Source of the DNA: Janthinobacterium rivuli
GTDB lineage: Bacteria > Pseudomonadota > Gammaproteobacteria > Burkholderiales > Burkholderiaceae_D
Direction: 5' to 3'
Length of the DNA stretch: 64,000 nucleotides
NCBI RefSeq assembly: GCF_029690045.1
Contig: NZ_CP121464.1
Span: 2,046,001 to 2,110,000 of the forward strand
A program made the position numbers and the translations under genes. The notes beneath the pieces were generated by a model, which did not search any database, was not told the origin of the DNA, and saw only the letters and a list, made by a program, of their open reading frames with translations. Below are positions 26,311-35,885 of this stretch, piece after piece. Each line of letters starts with the position of its first letter. Positions within the stretch are counted from its first letter, which is position 1.

Positions 26311-26349
26311 CACGACTTATCAATTACTCACCTTCAAGCAAAGAAGCCC

Positions 26350-27450
26350 GTGGAAATACTCAACGATATTGATGGCATGCGCCTGGCGCTGGAATGGGCG
26401 GCGCGCGGTTTGTACACGACCTCGCCCAATCCCCGCATCGGCTGCGTCATCGTCAAGGATGGCCAGGTGATCGGTGCCGGCGTGACGCAGGCGGCCGGGC
26501 AGGATCATGCCGAGGTGCAAGCGCTGGCCAATGCGGCGGCGCGCGGCAACGACGTGCGCGGCGCCACCGCCTATGTCACCCTGGAGCCGTGCAACCACCA
26601 CGGCCGCACGCCGCCATGCTCCGATGCGCTCGTGCGCGCGGGGCTGGGCCGCGTCGTGGCCGCCATGACGGACCCGAACCCGCTGGTGGCGGGGCAGGGG
26701 CTGGCCAAGCTGCAAGCGGCCGGCATCGCCGTCACCACGGATGTGCTGGCCGATGAGGCGTATGAAATGAATATCGGCTTCTTTTCGCGCATGCAGCGCG
26801 GCAAGCCGTGGGTGCGCATGAAAACGGCGGCCAGCCTGGACGGCATGACGGCCTTGCACAATGGCCAAAGCCAGTGGATCACGGGGCCCGCAGCGCGCGC
26901 CGATGGCCACGCGTGGCGCGCGCGCGCCTGCGCCATCCTCACGGGCATCGGCACTGTCAAGGCGGACGATCCGCAACTGAATGTGCGCGCCGTCGAGACG
27001 CCGCGCCAGCCGCGCCGCATCGTCGTCGACAGCCGGCTCGACATCAGCCTCGACGCGCGCATCTTGCAGGGCGGCGGCACGTGGATCGTGGCGGCCGTTG
27101 CCAATCCGGAAAAGGAAGCGCAGCTGCGCGCCTTGGGCGCGGAAGTCATCCTGCTGCCGAACGGGGACGGCAAGGTCGACCTGGCCGCGCTGATGCTGGA
27201 ACTGGGACGCCGGCAATGCAATGAAGTCCACGTCGAGGCCGGCGCCAAACTGAACGGCTCGCTGATCCGCGAAGGCTGCGTCGACGAGCTGCTGGTCTAC
27301 CTGGCGCCCACCTTGCTGGGAGACGCGCAAGGCATGTTTGCCTTGCCCGCCTTGACGGATATCAAGCAACAGCGCACTTTGCAATTTCACCAGGTTCAGC
27401 AAGTGGGCGAAGATGTGCGTATCCTTGCAAGATTCGCCCAGCGCAATTAA
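26350..27450 (+). CDS. ribD: Bifunctional riboflavin deaminase/reductase RibD
   Basis: A 366-residue bifunctional enzyme for the second and third steps of riboflavin synthesis. The deaminase domain (about 1-145) has the zinc site HAEVQALANAA and TLEPCNHHGRTPPC. The reductase domain (about 150-360) has MKTAASLDGMTALHNGQSQW and VEAGAKLNGSLI. It starts with GTG at 26350. It heads the rib run, 27 nt before ribE. Confidence 0.97.
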   Translation: MEILNDIDGMRLALEWAARGLYTTSPNPRIGCVIVKDGQVIGAGVTQAAGQDHAEVQALANAAARGNDVRGATAYVTLEPCNHHGRTPPCSDALVRAGLGRVVAAMTDPNPLVAGQGLAKLQAAGIAVTTDVLADEAYEMNIGFFSRMQRGKPWVRMKTAASLDGMTALHNGQSQWITGPAARADGHAWRARACAILTGIGTVKADDPQLNVRAVETPRQPRRIVVDSRLDISLDARILQGGGTWIVAAVANPEKEAQLRALGAEVILLPNGDGKVDLAALMLELGRRQCNEVHVEAGAKLNGSLIREGCVDELLVYLAPTLLGDAQGMFALPALTDIKQQRTLQFHQVQQVGEDVRILARFAQRN

Positions 27451-27477
27451 TACTTCACACTTTTATAGGGTTAGTTC

Positions 27478-28113
27478 ATGTTTACAGGAATTGTTGCCGC
27501 CATCGGCAAGATTGAAACCGTGCAAGCACTCGACGGCGGCCTCGACGCAGGCGTGCGCCTGAACATCCATGCGGGCGGCTTGCCGCTGGCCGATGTGGCC
27601 CTGGGCGACTCCATCGCCATCAATGGCGCCTGCATGACGGTGGTGGAAAAATCGGACACGGGCTTTGCCGTCGATGTCTCGCGCGAAAGCCTCAATTGCA
27701 CCGTGGGTCTCGATACCACCACGGAAGTCAACCTGGAAAAAGCCCTGACCCTGGCCGAGCGCCTGGGTGGCCATCTGGTGTCCGGCCACGTCGACGGCCT
27801 GGGCATCGTGCGCAAGTTCGAAGCCGTGGGCGAATCGTGGGAACTGGTGATCGAAGCGCCGCACGAGCTGGCGAAATACCTGGCCTTCAAGGGTTCCGTC
27901 GTCGTCAATGGCGTGTCACTGACCGTCAACAGAGTAGAAGACCTGGGCGCGGGCGCCGTCAACGGCTGCCGCTTCTCGATCAACCTGATTCCGCACACGA
28001 TCGCCATGACGACCTTGAAACACTTGACGGTCGATGGCAAGGTCAACCTGGAAATCGACCTGATCGCCCGCTATGTCGAGCGCATGTTGTCGCTGGACAA
28101 GGCTGCCGCCTGA
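27478..28113 (+). CDS. ribE: Riboflavin synthase alpha chain RibE
   Basis: A 211-residue enzyme that dismutates two lumazine molecules to riboflavin. Two lumazine-binding repeats are visible, beginning MFTGIVAAIGKIE and GHLVSGHVDGLG, with GDSIAINGACMTVV in the first and GSVVVNGVSLTVNRV in the second. Length is normal. A terminator-like hairpin follows at 28131, so the rib genes on each side of the next two genes are probably separate transcripts. Confidence 0.97.
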   Translation: MFTGIVAAIGKIETVQALDGGLDAGVRLNIHAGGLPLADVALGDSIAINGACMTVVEKSDTGFAVDVSRESLNCTVGLDTTTEVNLEKALTLAERLGGHLVSGHVDGLGIVRKFEAVGESWELVIEAPHELAKYLAFKGSVVVNGVSLTVNRVEDLGAGAVNGCRFSINLIPHTIAMTTLKHLTVDGKVNLEIDLIARYVERMLSLDKAAA

Positions 28114-28130
28114 CACGGTAGCTGAAAAGA

Positions 28131-28181
28131 GCAACACACCTGCCGGCCTTTGCGCCCTGCCAAGCGTGTGTTGCTTTTCTT
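28131..28181 (+). terminator. Terminator after ribE
   Basis: GCAACACAC pairs with GTGTGTTGC across a 26-nt loop and is followed by TTTTCTT. It lies 18 bp past the ribE stop, suggesting the ribD-ribE transcript ends here. Confidence 0.7.
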
Positions 28182-28224
28182 GCAGACGCGCATACTATGA
28201 AGCTTTCCGCAGTGGAGGCTAGCC

Positions 28225-29625
28225 ATGGACCCGATTTCGCGCGCAACCGTGCCCAACACCATCCCGGCCACGTCCCGCGTGGGCGAGACGGTTCCGCTGG
28301 CACCCGCGCAGCCCGTGCCGTCCTCCGGCGCGGCGGCGGCCCTTGCCATCCTGTCATCGACCCAGGTCGATATCTCCCCGCTGGGCCAGTTCCTGTCCGG
28401 CGTAGCCTTGTCGCGCCGGCAACTGCTGGCCCTGCAGGGCGCCACGGAGGAAGCCAGGGCCGCCAATACCCCCGTGAATGTCAATGACGACTTGCTGGCG
28501 CTGGCGCGGCAGCTGACGGAATCGTTCGCCCAACTGCAAACGAGCGGCATCGACGCCAGCCAGCTGGCGACGGCCGGCGACACGCCGGGCAGTCTGGCGC
28601 AGCGCTACGATTTATTGTCGGGCGATGGCACGACGGATGCGGCCGCCGCGCTGGCGCAGGACGGCAGTCTGCTCACGCAAGCGCAACTGGCCCGCATCGG
28701 CATCGATTTGCGCAATGAAGATGTCGATGCGACAACGTTGCAGGCCGCGTATGCGGCCGACAGCAATGCCACCCTGGACGCCTTGCAACAGGGAACGGAC
28801 GTGCTGGCGCAGGTGGGTGCCGTGCTGGCCCGGCAGCAGGGCGCGCCGCTAGCGGCCAGTGTCGAGGCGGATTTGACGGGCGAAGCACTGCCGTCCAGCG
28901 CCGTGCAAGCCGCGCAGCCGCAGGTCGTCGACGAGGCGCCGCCGCAGACGATCGCCATTGCGCAGCGGCAGCTGGAACTGCAGCAGCAACTGGAAGCGGA
29001 AGAGCTGAACCTGGACTTGCAGGAGCTGCGACCGCAGCCTTCGGCGCAAGCCGCCGATGCAGCGGAACTACTGCAGACGCAGCGCGCGGACAATCAGCGC
29101 GTCAATACTCAGCGCCTGGAGGCCGAACGGCTGGACAGCGAACGCATCGATACCGATCAGCAGGCGCAGCAGCAGGACGCAGAACGGGTGGATGCGCTGC
29201 GTCAGGGACAAGTGCAGCAGCAGGGCTTGCAGCAGCAGGCGCAAGCGGCGGCGGACGATGCGGCGCGGGCGCAGCTGGCCGCCAGCGACGCGCAGATGGC
29301 GGCCCAGGCGGCCAGTGAACGGGCGCAGTCGCTGGCGCGTGCGGCGCAGGGGCAAGCCGATGCGGGCTTGGCGACGGCGCAAGCCCAGCTGGCCCAGAAA
29401 AATGCCCAGGCTCAAGAGCTGGCTGCGCAAAACGCGGGCATGGCCGTGCCGCCGCCTTCGTCGCAAGATCCGTCCGTGGCGGCGGCCATCGCCGCCTATA
29501 ACCTGAACAATGCAGCCTTGAACCCCGGCTTGATGAACCGCCCATTGCCGGCCAGCGACTCGCGCCTGCCGCTGGTGGCGCCGGTGGCCCCTGTGGAGCC
29601 CGTCAAGCCCGTGCCGAAAATCTAG
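28225..29625 (+). CDS. Uncharacterised glutamine/alanine-rich coiled-coil protein
   Basis: A 466-residue protein that I do not recognise. The ATG has a GTGGAGG ribosome-binding site 6-12 nt upstream. The first 220 residues are Ala/Leu-rich with LAQRYDLLSGDGTTDAAAAL. From about residue 245 to 410 it is a long Gln/Ala/Asp/Glu helix (for example IAQRQLELQQQLEAEELNL and QRLEAERLDSERIDTDQQ), a probable coiled coil. The tail is a Pro/Val-rich linker ending VEPVKPVPKI. There is no signal peptide or membrane span. Codon use matches the core genome. Its place between ribE and ribB is unusual; the start ISRATVPNTI could suit a surface- or flagellum-related protein but this is weak. Confidence 0.75.
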   Translation: MDPISRATVPNTIPATSRVGETVPLAPAQPVPSSGAAAALAILSSTQVDISPLGQFLSGVALSRRQLLALQGATEEARAANTPVNVNDDLLALARQLTESFAQLQTSGIDASQLATAGDTPGSLAQRYDLLSGDGTTDAAAALAQDGSLLTQAQLARIGIDLRNEDVDATTLQAAYAADSNATLDALQQGTDVLAQVGAVLARQQGAPLAASVEADLTGEALPSSAVQAAQPQVVDEAPPQTIAIAQRQLELQQQLEAEELNLDLQELRPQPSAQAADAAELLQTQRADNQRVNTQRLEAERLDSERIDTDQQAQQQDAERVDALRQGQVQQQGLQQQAQAAADDAARAQLAASDAQMAAQAASERAQSLARAAQGQADAGLATAQAQLAQKNAQAQELAAQNAGMAVPPPSSQDPSVAAAIAAYNLNNAALNPGLMNRPLPASDSRLPLVAPVAPVEPVKPVPKI

Positions 29626-30047
29626 GGCAGCAGGGTCGCGTCCAGGGTAATGTTGGCTTTCAGCAGCTTCGACACGGGGCAGCCGGCCTTGGCCTTGGCC
29701 GTCAATTCATCGAACTTCGCCTGGTCGGCGCCAGGGATCTTCGCTTTCAGAATCAAATGGACGGCCGTGATGGCGAAACCGTCGTCCACCTTGTCGAGGG
29801 TCACTTCGGCCGTCGTTTCCATCTTTTCCGCCGTCAGGCCCGCTTCACCGAGGATCAGCGACAAGGCCATGGTGAAGCAGCCCGCATGCGCGGCGCCGAT
29901 CAATTCCTCGGGATTCGTGCCGGGCTTGCCTTCGAAGCGGCTGGCAAAGCCGTAGGGATATTCCTGCAAGGCACCGCTGCGCGTGCTGATGGCGCCCTTG
30001 CCGTCCTTGATGCCGCCTGACCAGATGGCCGATCCGTTGGTTTTCAT
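29622..30047 (-). CDS. OsmC-family peroxidase
   Basis: A 141-residue OsmC-like protein. The pattern matches the osmotically inducible OsmC branch: ISTRSGALQEYPYGFASRFEG, then NPEELIGAAHAGCFTMALSLIL with the first redox cysteine (about residue 57), and AKAGCPVSKLLKAN with the second (about 126). These thiol peroxidases reduce organic hydroperoxides. It is convergent with the coiled-coil gene, overlapping its stop by 4 nt. Confidence 0.95.
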   Translation of the reverse strand: MKTNGSAIWSGGIKDGKGAISTRSGALQEYPYGFASRFEGKPGTNPEELIGAAHAGCFTMALSLILGEAGLTAEKMETTAEVTLDKVDDGFAITAVHLILKAKIPGADQAKFDELTAKAKAGCPVSKLLKANITLDATLLP

Positions 30048-30392
30048 GTTGCCGCTCCTGTGTGGGGTGTCGCTGCGAGTGGGGTATCAGCGCCGTGGCG
30101 GTGACCGGCTGATCTTATGCTCTTTGCAAGGCCGGCGGCGCGCGCCTTGCCTCCGCCGTGTGCCCTGGATCGGGGAAGCGGCGCTTTGTGATGCAGACTA
30201 CGGCATCCGTGCCGCAAAGCTGTCTTATTTCAGGTCTGCAAGCGCTAAATCCTTTAAAATAGCAGGTTATAAGAAAATTCCCGGAAATCTGAGGAATATT
30301 CGCACTTGATGTTGCAGTTTTTAGTTTCACTAACAACGCCCGGCAAAACCGACGCGCAGCAGGTTTCGCCAGGCGTCATAAGAGGATGAACA
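30048..30392. other. Intergenic region between osmC-like gene and ribB
   Basis: 345 bp with no gene I can support. The right half is AT-rich (around 30245-30330) and should hold the ribB promoter and leader. I looked for the FMN riboswitch that often precedes ribB and do not see its conserved blocks. An AGAGG ribosome-binding stretch lies just upstream of ribB. Confidence 0.5.
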
Positions 30393-31508
30393 ATGTCTAT
30401 TTCAAGCACCGAAGAGATCGTCGCTGAATTACGCGCCGGCCGCATGGTGATACTGGTCGATGAAGAAGACCGGGAAAATGAAGGCGATCTGGTGCTTGCC
30501 GCCGATTTCGTGACGCCTGAAGCCATCAATTTCATGATCACGCATGCGCGTGGCCTCGTCTGCCTGACCCTGACGGAAGAGCGTTGCGACGAGCTGAACC
30601 TGTCGATGATGACGTCGCGCAACGGCACTGCCTACGGCACCAACTTTACCGTGTCCATCGAAGCGGCCGAAGGCGTAACGACGGGCATTTCCGCCGCCGA
30701 CCGCGCCAAGACCATCCAGGTGGCCGTGGCCAAGGGCACGCAGCCCAGCGATATCGTCCAGCCCGGCCATATCTTCCCGCTGAAAGCGCAAAAAGGCGGC
30801 GTGCTGATGCGCGCAGGCCATACGGAAGCCGGTTGCGACCTGACGGCCATGGCCGGCCTGACGCCCGCATCCGTGATTTGCGAAATCATGAAGGACGACG
30901 GCACCATGGCGCGCCTGCCGGACTTGCTGGTGTTTGCCGAGCAGCATGGCTTGAAAATCGGCACGATTGCCGACCTGATCCATTACCGCAGCCAGACGGA
31001 GTCCCTGGTCGAGCGTGTTGCCGAGCGCACCCTGCACACGGCGCACGGCGAATTCCGCCTGATCGCCTTCCGCGACAAGCCTAGCGCCTCGGCCCACTTG
31101 GCCCTCGTGCATGGCGACCTGGCGCCCGGCCTGGAAGCGCTGGTGCGCGTGCATCAGCCCGTTTCCCTGCTGGACGTGCTGGAAAGCGAAGCGACCACCC
31201 ACTCGTGGACGGTGGCCGCTTCGATGGCCGCCATCAAGCAGGCAGAGCGGGGCGTGATGGTCTTGCTGAACTGTGGCGAGACGTCGAGTGAACTGTTTGC
31301 CCAGTTCGCCGCCCTGGACACGCCGCAAGCCAAGCCGAAAGGCCGCGCCGCCAGCATGGACTTGCGCAGCTACGGCATCGGCGCGCAAATCCTGCGCGAC
31401 CTGGGCGTGAGCAAGATGCAATTGCTGGCCAGCCCCCGCAAGATGCCGTCGATGGCCGGTTTCGACCTCGAAGTAACGGGTTTTCAGTGCCATCCTGGCC
31501 AGCAGTAA
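30393..31508 (+). CDS. ribB: 3,4-dihydroxy-2-butanone-4-phosphate synthase with degenerate GTP cyclohydrolase II domain
   Basis: A 371-residue RibBA-type protein. The N-terminal 200 residues are an intact DHBP synthase: [18 protein letters not shown] binds the metal and [17 protein letters not shown] completes the active site. The C-terminal 165 residues have the outline of GTP cyclohydrolase II but lack its zinc cysteines: [10 protein letters not shown] stands where RVHSECLTGD is usual, and the RCDCG motif is replaced by HSWTV. The protein therefore probably supplies only the DHBP step, with a separate RibA elsewhere. It lies 63 bp upstream of ribH. Confidence 0.95.
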   Translation: MSISSTEEIVAELRAGRMVILVDEEDRENEGDLVLAADFVTPEAINFMITHARGLVCLTLTEERCDELNLSMMTSRNGTAYGTNFTVSIEAAEGVTTGISAADRAKTIQVAVAKGTQPSDIVQPGHIFPLKAQKGGVLMRAGHTEAGCDLTAMAGLTPASVICEIMKDDGTMARLPDLLVFAEQHGLKIGTIADLIHYRSQTESLVERVAERTLHTAHGEFRLIAFRDKPSASAHLALVHGDLAPGLEALVRVHQPVSLLDVLESEATTHSWTVAASMAAIKQAERGVMVLLNCGETSSELFAQFAALDTPQAKPKGRAASMDLRSYGIGAQILRDLGVSKMQLLASPRKMPSMAGFDLEVTGFQCHPGQQ

Positions 31509-31571
31509 TTAATTAACACTATTCAGCAGCCTGGCGCATGGCGCCGCCGCTGATCACTTATAAAGAGGCAT

Positions 31572-32057
31572 ATGATGACCGTAGGAGCATACGAAACCAA
31601 TTTTGCCGGCGAAGGTTTGCGCGTCGGTATCGTCCAGGCACGATTCAATGAAATCGTCGGTGGTGGCTTGCTGTCGGCATGCCTGGAAGAGTTGAGCAAG
31701 CTGGGCGTGGCCGATGAAGATATCCTGCACGTGACCGTGCCGGGCGCCCTGGAAATCCCACTGATTCTGCAAAAAATGGCGGAAACCGAGCAATTCGACG
31801 CCCTGATCGCACTGGGCGCCGTGATTCGCGGTGAAACCTACCACTTCGAGCTGGTATCGAACGAATCGGGCGCGGGCATCACGCGCGTCGGTCTCGATTA
31901 CGGCATCCCCATCGCCAACGCAGTGTTGACGACCGAAAACGACGAGCAGGCGGAAGTGCGCATGCTGGTCAAGGGAGCCGAAGCGGCACGCGTGGCAGTG
32001 GAAATGGCCAATCTGGCGCAAGCGCTGGAAGAGTTGCAAGACACAGACGAGGACTAA
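31572..32057 (+). CDS. ribH: 6,7-dimethyl-8-ribityllumazine synthase RibH
   Basis: A 161-residue lumazine synthase, the penultimate riboflavin enzyme. Marks are [33 protein letters not shown], and [16 protein letters not shown] with the catalytic histidine. It starts at ATGATG with a TAAAGAGG ribosome-binding site. ribB lies just upstream and nusB downstream, the usual order. Confidence 0.98.
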   Translation: MMTVGAYETNFAGEGLRVGIVQARFNEIVGGGLLSACLEELSKLGVADEDILHVTVPGALEIPLILQKMAETEQFDALIALGAVIRGETYHFELVSNESGAGITRVGLDYGIPIANAVLTTENDEQAEVRMLVKGAEAARVAVEMANLAQALEELQDTDED

Positions 32058-32073
32058 TCGTGCTTGCGCCGCA

Positions 32074-32094
32074 GTGTGCTGCCTGGCAGCACAC
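32074..32094 (+). promoter_or_regulatory. Hairpin between ribH and nusB
   Basis: GTGTGCTG and CAGCACAC form a perfect stem around a CCTGG loop, with no T tract. It may modulate readthrough from ribH into nusB or stabilise the upstream message. Confidence 0.4.
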
Positions 32095-32148
32095 CGTGGT
32101 ATTCGTCACTATCTGCAGTACATACGTATTTAAAAACAGGTAACAATC

Positions 32149-32619
32149 ATGACTGAGAAAAATTTGCTCGCCAATCCCAGCAAAAACCGCACGCCGCGTC
32201 ACCGCGCGCGCGAGTTTGCGCTGCAGGGCTTGTACCAGTGGCTGCTGAACAATGAAGACGCGACTACCGTCGTGAACAATATTCGCGCGGCGCATGGTTT
32301 CGACAAGGCTGATGGCGATCATTTCACGGTGCTGCTGTACGGCGCCATCAAGGATTCGCTGGCGCTGCGCGAAAGCATGGCACCATTGATCGACCGCAAT
32401 ATCGCGGAACTGTCGCCCATCGAACACGGCATCCTGCTGATCGGCGCATTCGAGCTGAAGAACAACATGGAAATCCCGTACCGCGTCGTCATCAACGAAG
32501 CGGTCGAGCTGGCCAAGTCGTTTGGCGGTATCGACGGCCACAAGTATGTGAACGGCGTGCTGGATAAACTGGCAGTGAAATTCCGCGAGGAAGAAGTGGG
32601 CGCCAACAAGCGCAAGTAA
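32149..32619 (+). CDS. nusB: Transcription antitermination factor NusB
   Basis: A 156-residue all-helical NusB. The N-terminal RHRAREFALQGLYQWLLN and the C-terminal IPYRVVINEAVELAKSFGGIDGHKYVNGVLDKLA are family hallmarks. It binds boxA RNA with NusE in ribosomal RNA antitermination. Linkage to ribH is typical. A strong bidirectional terminator follows. Confidence 0.98.
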   Translation: MTEKNLLANPSKNRTPRHRAREFALQGLYQWLLNNEDATTVVNNIRAAHGFDKADGDHFTVLLYGAIKDSLALRESMAPLIDRNIAELSPIEHGILLIGAFELKNNMEIPYRVVINEAVELAKSFGGIDGHKYVNGVLDKLAVKFREEEVGANKRK

Positions 32620-32655
32620 TATACAGAGTAGTTCCTGCGGCCGCTGCCGCAGGGC

Positions 32656-32698
32656 AATGAAAAAGCCACCGGCACTTGCGTGCGGTGGCTTTTTCATT
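32656..32698. terminator. Bidirectional terminator between nusB and the lytic transglycosylase
   Basis: AATGAAAAAGCCACCG and CGGTGGCTTTTTCATT are perfect inverted arms with an 11-nt loop. The A and T tracts on both sides let it stop rightward nusB and leftward transglycosylase transcripts, which converge here. Confidence 0.9.
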
Positions 32699-32753
32699 GG
32701 GTGCTATTTTCGAGTGCTGCTTTTTGGATGCCCCTGTGAGGGCTTTTAAAGGG

Positions 32754-33671
32754 TCACAGGCCGGCGATCTCGTTGTGAGGCAGTACTTTGATGGTGATGC
32801 CGCTTTCCGCTGCAGGGGCCTTGGCTGGTGCTGGCGTGTTCGATGCCATCACCGGTGTCGTGGTCGGCACGCGCTGGCCGGCGGACACTTGTTTCAGGCG
32901 GCGGTATTCGGCCAGCACGCGCGAGCCGTAGCCCGAGTCGGTGGCGAAGTTGGCGGCGCCGACATAGGTTTTCAAGCCCGCTTCGACGGAACCGCCACGC
33001 GTGACGTAGTCTTTCAGGATCAGGGAGCCGACGCGGATGTTGGCGACCGGGTTCAGGGCTGCTTGCACGCCGCCCATTTCCTGGAAGCGCTCATGGTGCA
33101 CTTTCGACATGACTTGCATCAAGCCTTGCGCGCCGACGGGGCTTTCCGCGAATGGATTCAAGCCCGATTCGATGGCCATCACGGCCAGGATCAGCAGCGG
33201 GTCCAGCTTGATTTCACGGGCCGTCAGGTAAGCCGTCGAGACGAGCATATTGGTCGCGTCGTTGGCCACGCGGTAGCGCTTGGAGAGCCAGTTGGTGACC
33301 CATTGCTGCTGCTTTTGCGTGCCCAGCAAGGCTTTTTCTTCCTTGCTCAGCGGCGCGTCGCTGGCGGCGGCCGTTTGCACGGAAGCGGGCGCTTCCATCA
33401 GTGCCGACAGGGCCGGCGCTTCAACGGCTTGCGCTTCCGCCATCGGCAGCGGGAACAGGCTGTGCGTCAATTGCTTGCCCAGGTCGGGGCGGAACATCAG
33501 CAGGGCGATCAGTGCCAGGGCGGAAATGCCGAAGACTGTCAGTGTGTGTTGTGCCGTGGTCAAAACGCCACGTGCCGAAATGGCTTGTGCGCGGGCGCGC
33601 AAACGCGCCAACGCTGGCTGGCCAGCCACGGTTGAAGCAGGCAATGCTGCTTCAGTGCTACGATGAGTCAT
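32754..33671 (-). CDS. Membrane-anchored lytic transglycosylase, SLT domain
   Basis: A 305-residue protein. One membrane segment (HTLTVFGISALALIALLMF, about residues 42-60) anchors the periplasmic domain. The SLT domain (about 150-250) has the catalytic glutamate in ILAVMAIESGLNPFAESPVGAQGLMQVM, written here as IESGLNPFAES then GAQGLMQVM, plus NIRVGSLILKDY. It would cleave murein glycan strands with 1,6-anhydro product. The Pro/Ala-rich tail resembles no known domain. It stands alone, convergent with nusB. Confidence 0.9.
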   Translation of the reverse strand: MTHRSTEAALPASTVAGQPALARLRARAQAISARGVLTTAQHTLTVFGISALALIALLMFRPDLGKQLTHSLFPLPMAEAQAVEAPALSALMEAPASVQTAAASDAPLSKEEKALLGTQKQQQWVTNWLSKRYRVANDATNMLVSTAYLTAREIKLDPLLILAVMAIESGLNPFAESPVGAQGLMQVMSKVHHERFQEMGGVQAALNPVANIRVGSLILKDYVTRGGSVEAGLKTYVGAANFATDSGYGSRVLAEYRRLKQVSAGQRVPTTTPVMASNTPAPAKAPAAESGITIKVLPHNEIAGL

Positions 33672-34149
33672 AGAGTTCCCCGAAATGTCGCGTCAACAGG
33701 CAGTCCCTCCGCGGTGTCGCGGTGTTGTGGGTACTGCCAATGCCGTGCATCAGAAATATCATCGTTTCCGCCGCGTATGGATGCGTGCGAGAAACGCCGT
33801 CATTGCTTGCTTGAGCTGATCGGTCCCGTTTTGGTATTGGATCAGTCGCAATACAACTTTTACCGGGGGTAAGGCAGACGCCTTTTGAAAACACTCCTTA
33901 AAATGTCATGTGGAGCCCCGACTCCGTGAATGAAAGAGAAACGCTAAAATCAAGCTCTGGGCCGGCGTGCTCTTTCAAGTTGGGCGAATTGTAGAAGCCG
34001 TTTTATATCAAGTCAATACTAACGAATCGTTTCTTTATTACTTTTATGTCTTACTTTTTGACTTGCATTGTGCCAAAAGCCAATAAAATCAATTACTTGG
34101 CATAGATCCTTCAGCAACGGCGTCCGACGTCAAAAAAAATTAAAAACAC
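33672..34149. other. Intergenic region between transglycosylase and ubiD
   Basis: 478 bp with no gene I can support; short frames here lack ribosome-binding sites and known motifs. The right third (34000-34149) is strongly AT-rich and should hold the ubiD promoter, while the left end holds the transglycosylase promoter. No riboswitch or tRNA was recognised. Confidence 0.5.
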
Positions 34150-35634
34150 ATGAAATATTCAGATTTGCGAGATTTTATTTCTCAACTGCAACAAATGGGT
34201 GAACTTAAGCCCATTTCGACCCCCATTTCACCGATTTTGGAGATGACGGAGGTATGCGACCGCACCTTGCGCGCAGGCGGACCGGCCTTGCTGTTCAATA
34301 ATCCCACGGGACACACCATGCCGGTGCTGGGCAATCTGTTCGGCACCACGCGCCGCGTGGCGCTGGGCATGGGCGCGGAAGATGTCAGCGAGCTGCGCAA
34401 GATCGGCCATGTGCTGGCGCGCCTGAAGGAGCCGGAACCGCCGAAGGATTTCAAGGATCTGCTGGGCCTGGGGTCGCTGGTGAAATCGGTGTGGGACATG
34501 TCGCCGAAAGAATTGCGCGGCGCCAAGTGCCAGGAAATCGTCTGGGAGGGTAACGACGTCGACCTGGCGCGCCTGCCGATCCAGCATTGCTGGCCTGGCG
34601 ACGTCGCCCCCCTGATCACCTGGGGCCTGGTGATCACCAAGGGTCCGAACAAGAAGCGGCAAAACCTCGGCATCTACCGCCAGCAGGTATTGGGGCGCAA
34701 CAAGGTCATCATGCGCTGGCTGGCGCACCGGGGCGGGGCGCTGGACTTCCGCGAGCACGCCATTCAAAGCAAGGGCAAGCCGTATCCGATCGCCGTCGCG
34801 CTCGGCGCCGATCCCGCTACTATATTAGGGGCCGTCACGCCGGTGCCGGACAGCCTGTCCGAATACCAGTTCGCCGGCTTGCTGCGCGGCAGCCGCACCG
34901 AATTGGTAAAAGCGATTGGCAGCGAGCTGCGCGTGCCCGCGTCCGCCGAGATCGTGCTCGAAGGCCATATCTATCCGGACGAAAACCATCCGAGCGGCTA
35001 CGAGCACGCGCTGGAAGGGCCGTATGGCGACCACACGGGCTACTATAATGAGCAGGACAGTTTCCCTGTGTTTACCATTGACCGCATCACCATGCGTCGC
35101 GACCCGATTTACCACTCCACGTATACAGGCAAACCGCCGGACGAGCCGGCCGTGCTGGGCCTGGCCCTGAACGAAGTGTTCGTGCCGCTGCTGCAAAAGC
35201 AGTTCAGCGAAATCACGGATTTCTATCTGCCGCCCGAAGGTTGCAGCTACCGCATGGCCGTGGTGCAGATCAAGAAGCAGTACGCGGGCCACGCCAAGCG
35301 CGTGATGTTCGGCGTGTGGAGCTTCCTGCGCCAGTTCATGTATACCAAGTTCATCGTGGTTGTCGATGAAGACGTGAATATCCGCGACTGGAAAGAAGTC
35401 ATCTGGGCCATCACCACGCGGGTCGACCCGATTCGCGATACGACCCTGGTCGACAACACGCCGATCGACTATCTGGACTTCGCCTCGCCGGTCAGCGGCC
35501 TGGGCAGCAAGATGGGCATCGATGCGACGAATAAATGGCCGGGCGAGACAACGCGCGAGTGGGGCACGACGATTGCCATGACGCCGGAAGTGAAGGCGAA
35601 GGTGGACAGTATCTGGCAAGAGCTGGGCCTGTAG
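34150..35634 (+). CDS. ubiD: 4-hydroxy-3-polyprenylbenzoate decarboxylase UbiD
   Basis: A 494-residue prenyl-FMN-dependent decarboxylase of ubiquinone synthesis. The family marks are [17 protein letters not shown] at the N-terminus, [56 protein letters not shown] and [21 protein letters not shown]. Length is normal. The ubiX partner that makes the cofactor is not in the window. A GGGGTCAGACCC palindrome begins 7 bp after the stop. Confidence 0.97.
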   Translation: MKYSDLRDFISQLQQMGELKPISTPISPILEMTEVCDRTLRAGGPALLFNNPTGHTMPVLGNLFGTTRRVALGMGAEDVSELRKIGHVLARLKEPEPPKDFKDLLGLGSLVKSVWDMSPKELRGAKCQEIVWEGNDVDLARLPIQHCWPGDVAPLITWGLVITKGPNKKRQNLGIYRQQVLGRNKVIMRWLAHRGGALDFREHAIQSKGKPYPIAVALGADPATILGAVTPVPDSLSEYQFAGLLRGSRTELVKAIGSELRVPASAEIVLEGHIYPDENHPSGYEHALEGPYGDHTGYYNEQDSFPVFTIDRITMRRDPIYHSTYTGKPPDEPAVLGLALNEVFVPLLQKQFSEITDFYLPPEGCSYRMAVVQIKKQYAGHAKRVMFGVWSFLRQFMYTKFIVVVDEDVNIRDWKEVIWAITTRVDPIRDTTLVDNTPIDYLDFASPVSGLGSKMGIDATNKWPGETTREWGTTIAMTPEVKAKVDSIWQELGL

Positions 35635-35641
35635 AACGGCT

Positions 35642-35705
35642 GGGGTCAGACCCTCAACACCGCTGACGCAAAGGTCATTGCCAACTTGACCGGGGGTCTG
35701 ACCCC
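35642..35705. repeat. GGGGTCAGACCC palindromic repeat, copy A
   Basis: GGGGTCAGACCC (35642-35653) and GGGTCTGACCCC (35694-35705) are perfect 12-bp inverted arms around a 40-bp spacer, just after ubiD. The same arms recur at 40645 and, imperfectly, at 46981, each just past a gene end. Confidence 0.85.
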
Positions 35706-35743
35706 GGATTTCAGCTTGCTTCCCCAATCTTGCGCAGGTCGGT

Positions 35744-35749
35744 TATAAT
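35744..35749 (+). promoter_or_regulatory. -10 box of the SRP RNA promoter
   Basis: A consensus TATAAT ends 7 bp before the inferred 5' end of the SRP RNA at 35757. A -35 hexamer is not clear. Confidence 0.7.
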
Positions 35750-35756
35750 TATCCCC

Positions 35757-35852
35757 GGCGGGCCCCTGCGCATCGTGGCATGGCTAACCTGGTCAGGTCG
35801 GGAACGAAGCAGCCACGGCTATTAACCATGAGTGCCGCAGATCAGGCTCGCC
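35757..35852 (+). ncRNA. ffs: Signal recognition particle RNA (4.5S, small bacterial type)
   Basis: About 96 nt. The ends GGCGGGCC (35757-35764) and GGCTCGCC (35845-35852) pair. The apical part TGGTCAGGTCGGGAACGAAGCAGCCA contains the universal Ffh-binding loop (GGTCAGGTCGG and GAAGCAGCC). It assembles with Ffh to target membrane proteins. Its location before dnaX is common in proteobacteria. Confidence 0.95.
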
Positions 35853-35885
35853 TCCTTCGGGAATGTTTTTTCAGGATCAACAATC

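Noticed and set aside
30048..30392. FMN riboswitch expected before ribB
   Set aside because: The conserved FMN aptamer blocks (such as AGGGTGAAATTCCC-like and GACCGG-x-GGT parts) could not be found by eye.
33663..33872. Short frame in the gap before ubiD
   Set aside because: No ribosome-binding site, no recognisable motif, and it overlaps the transglycosylase promoter region.
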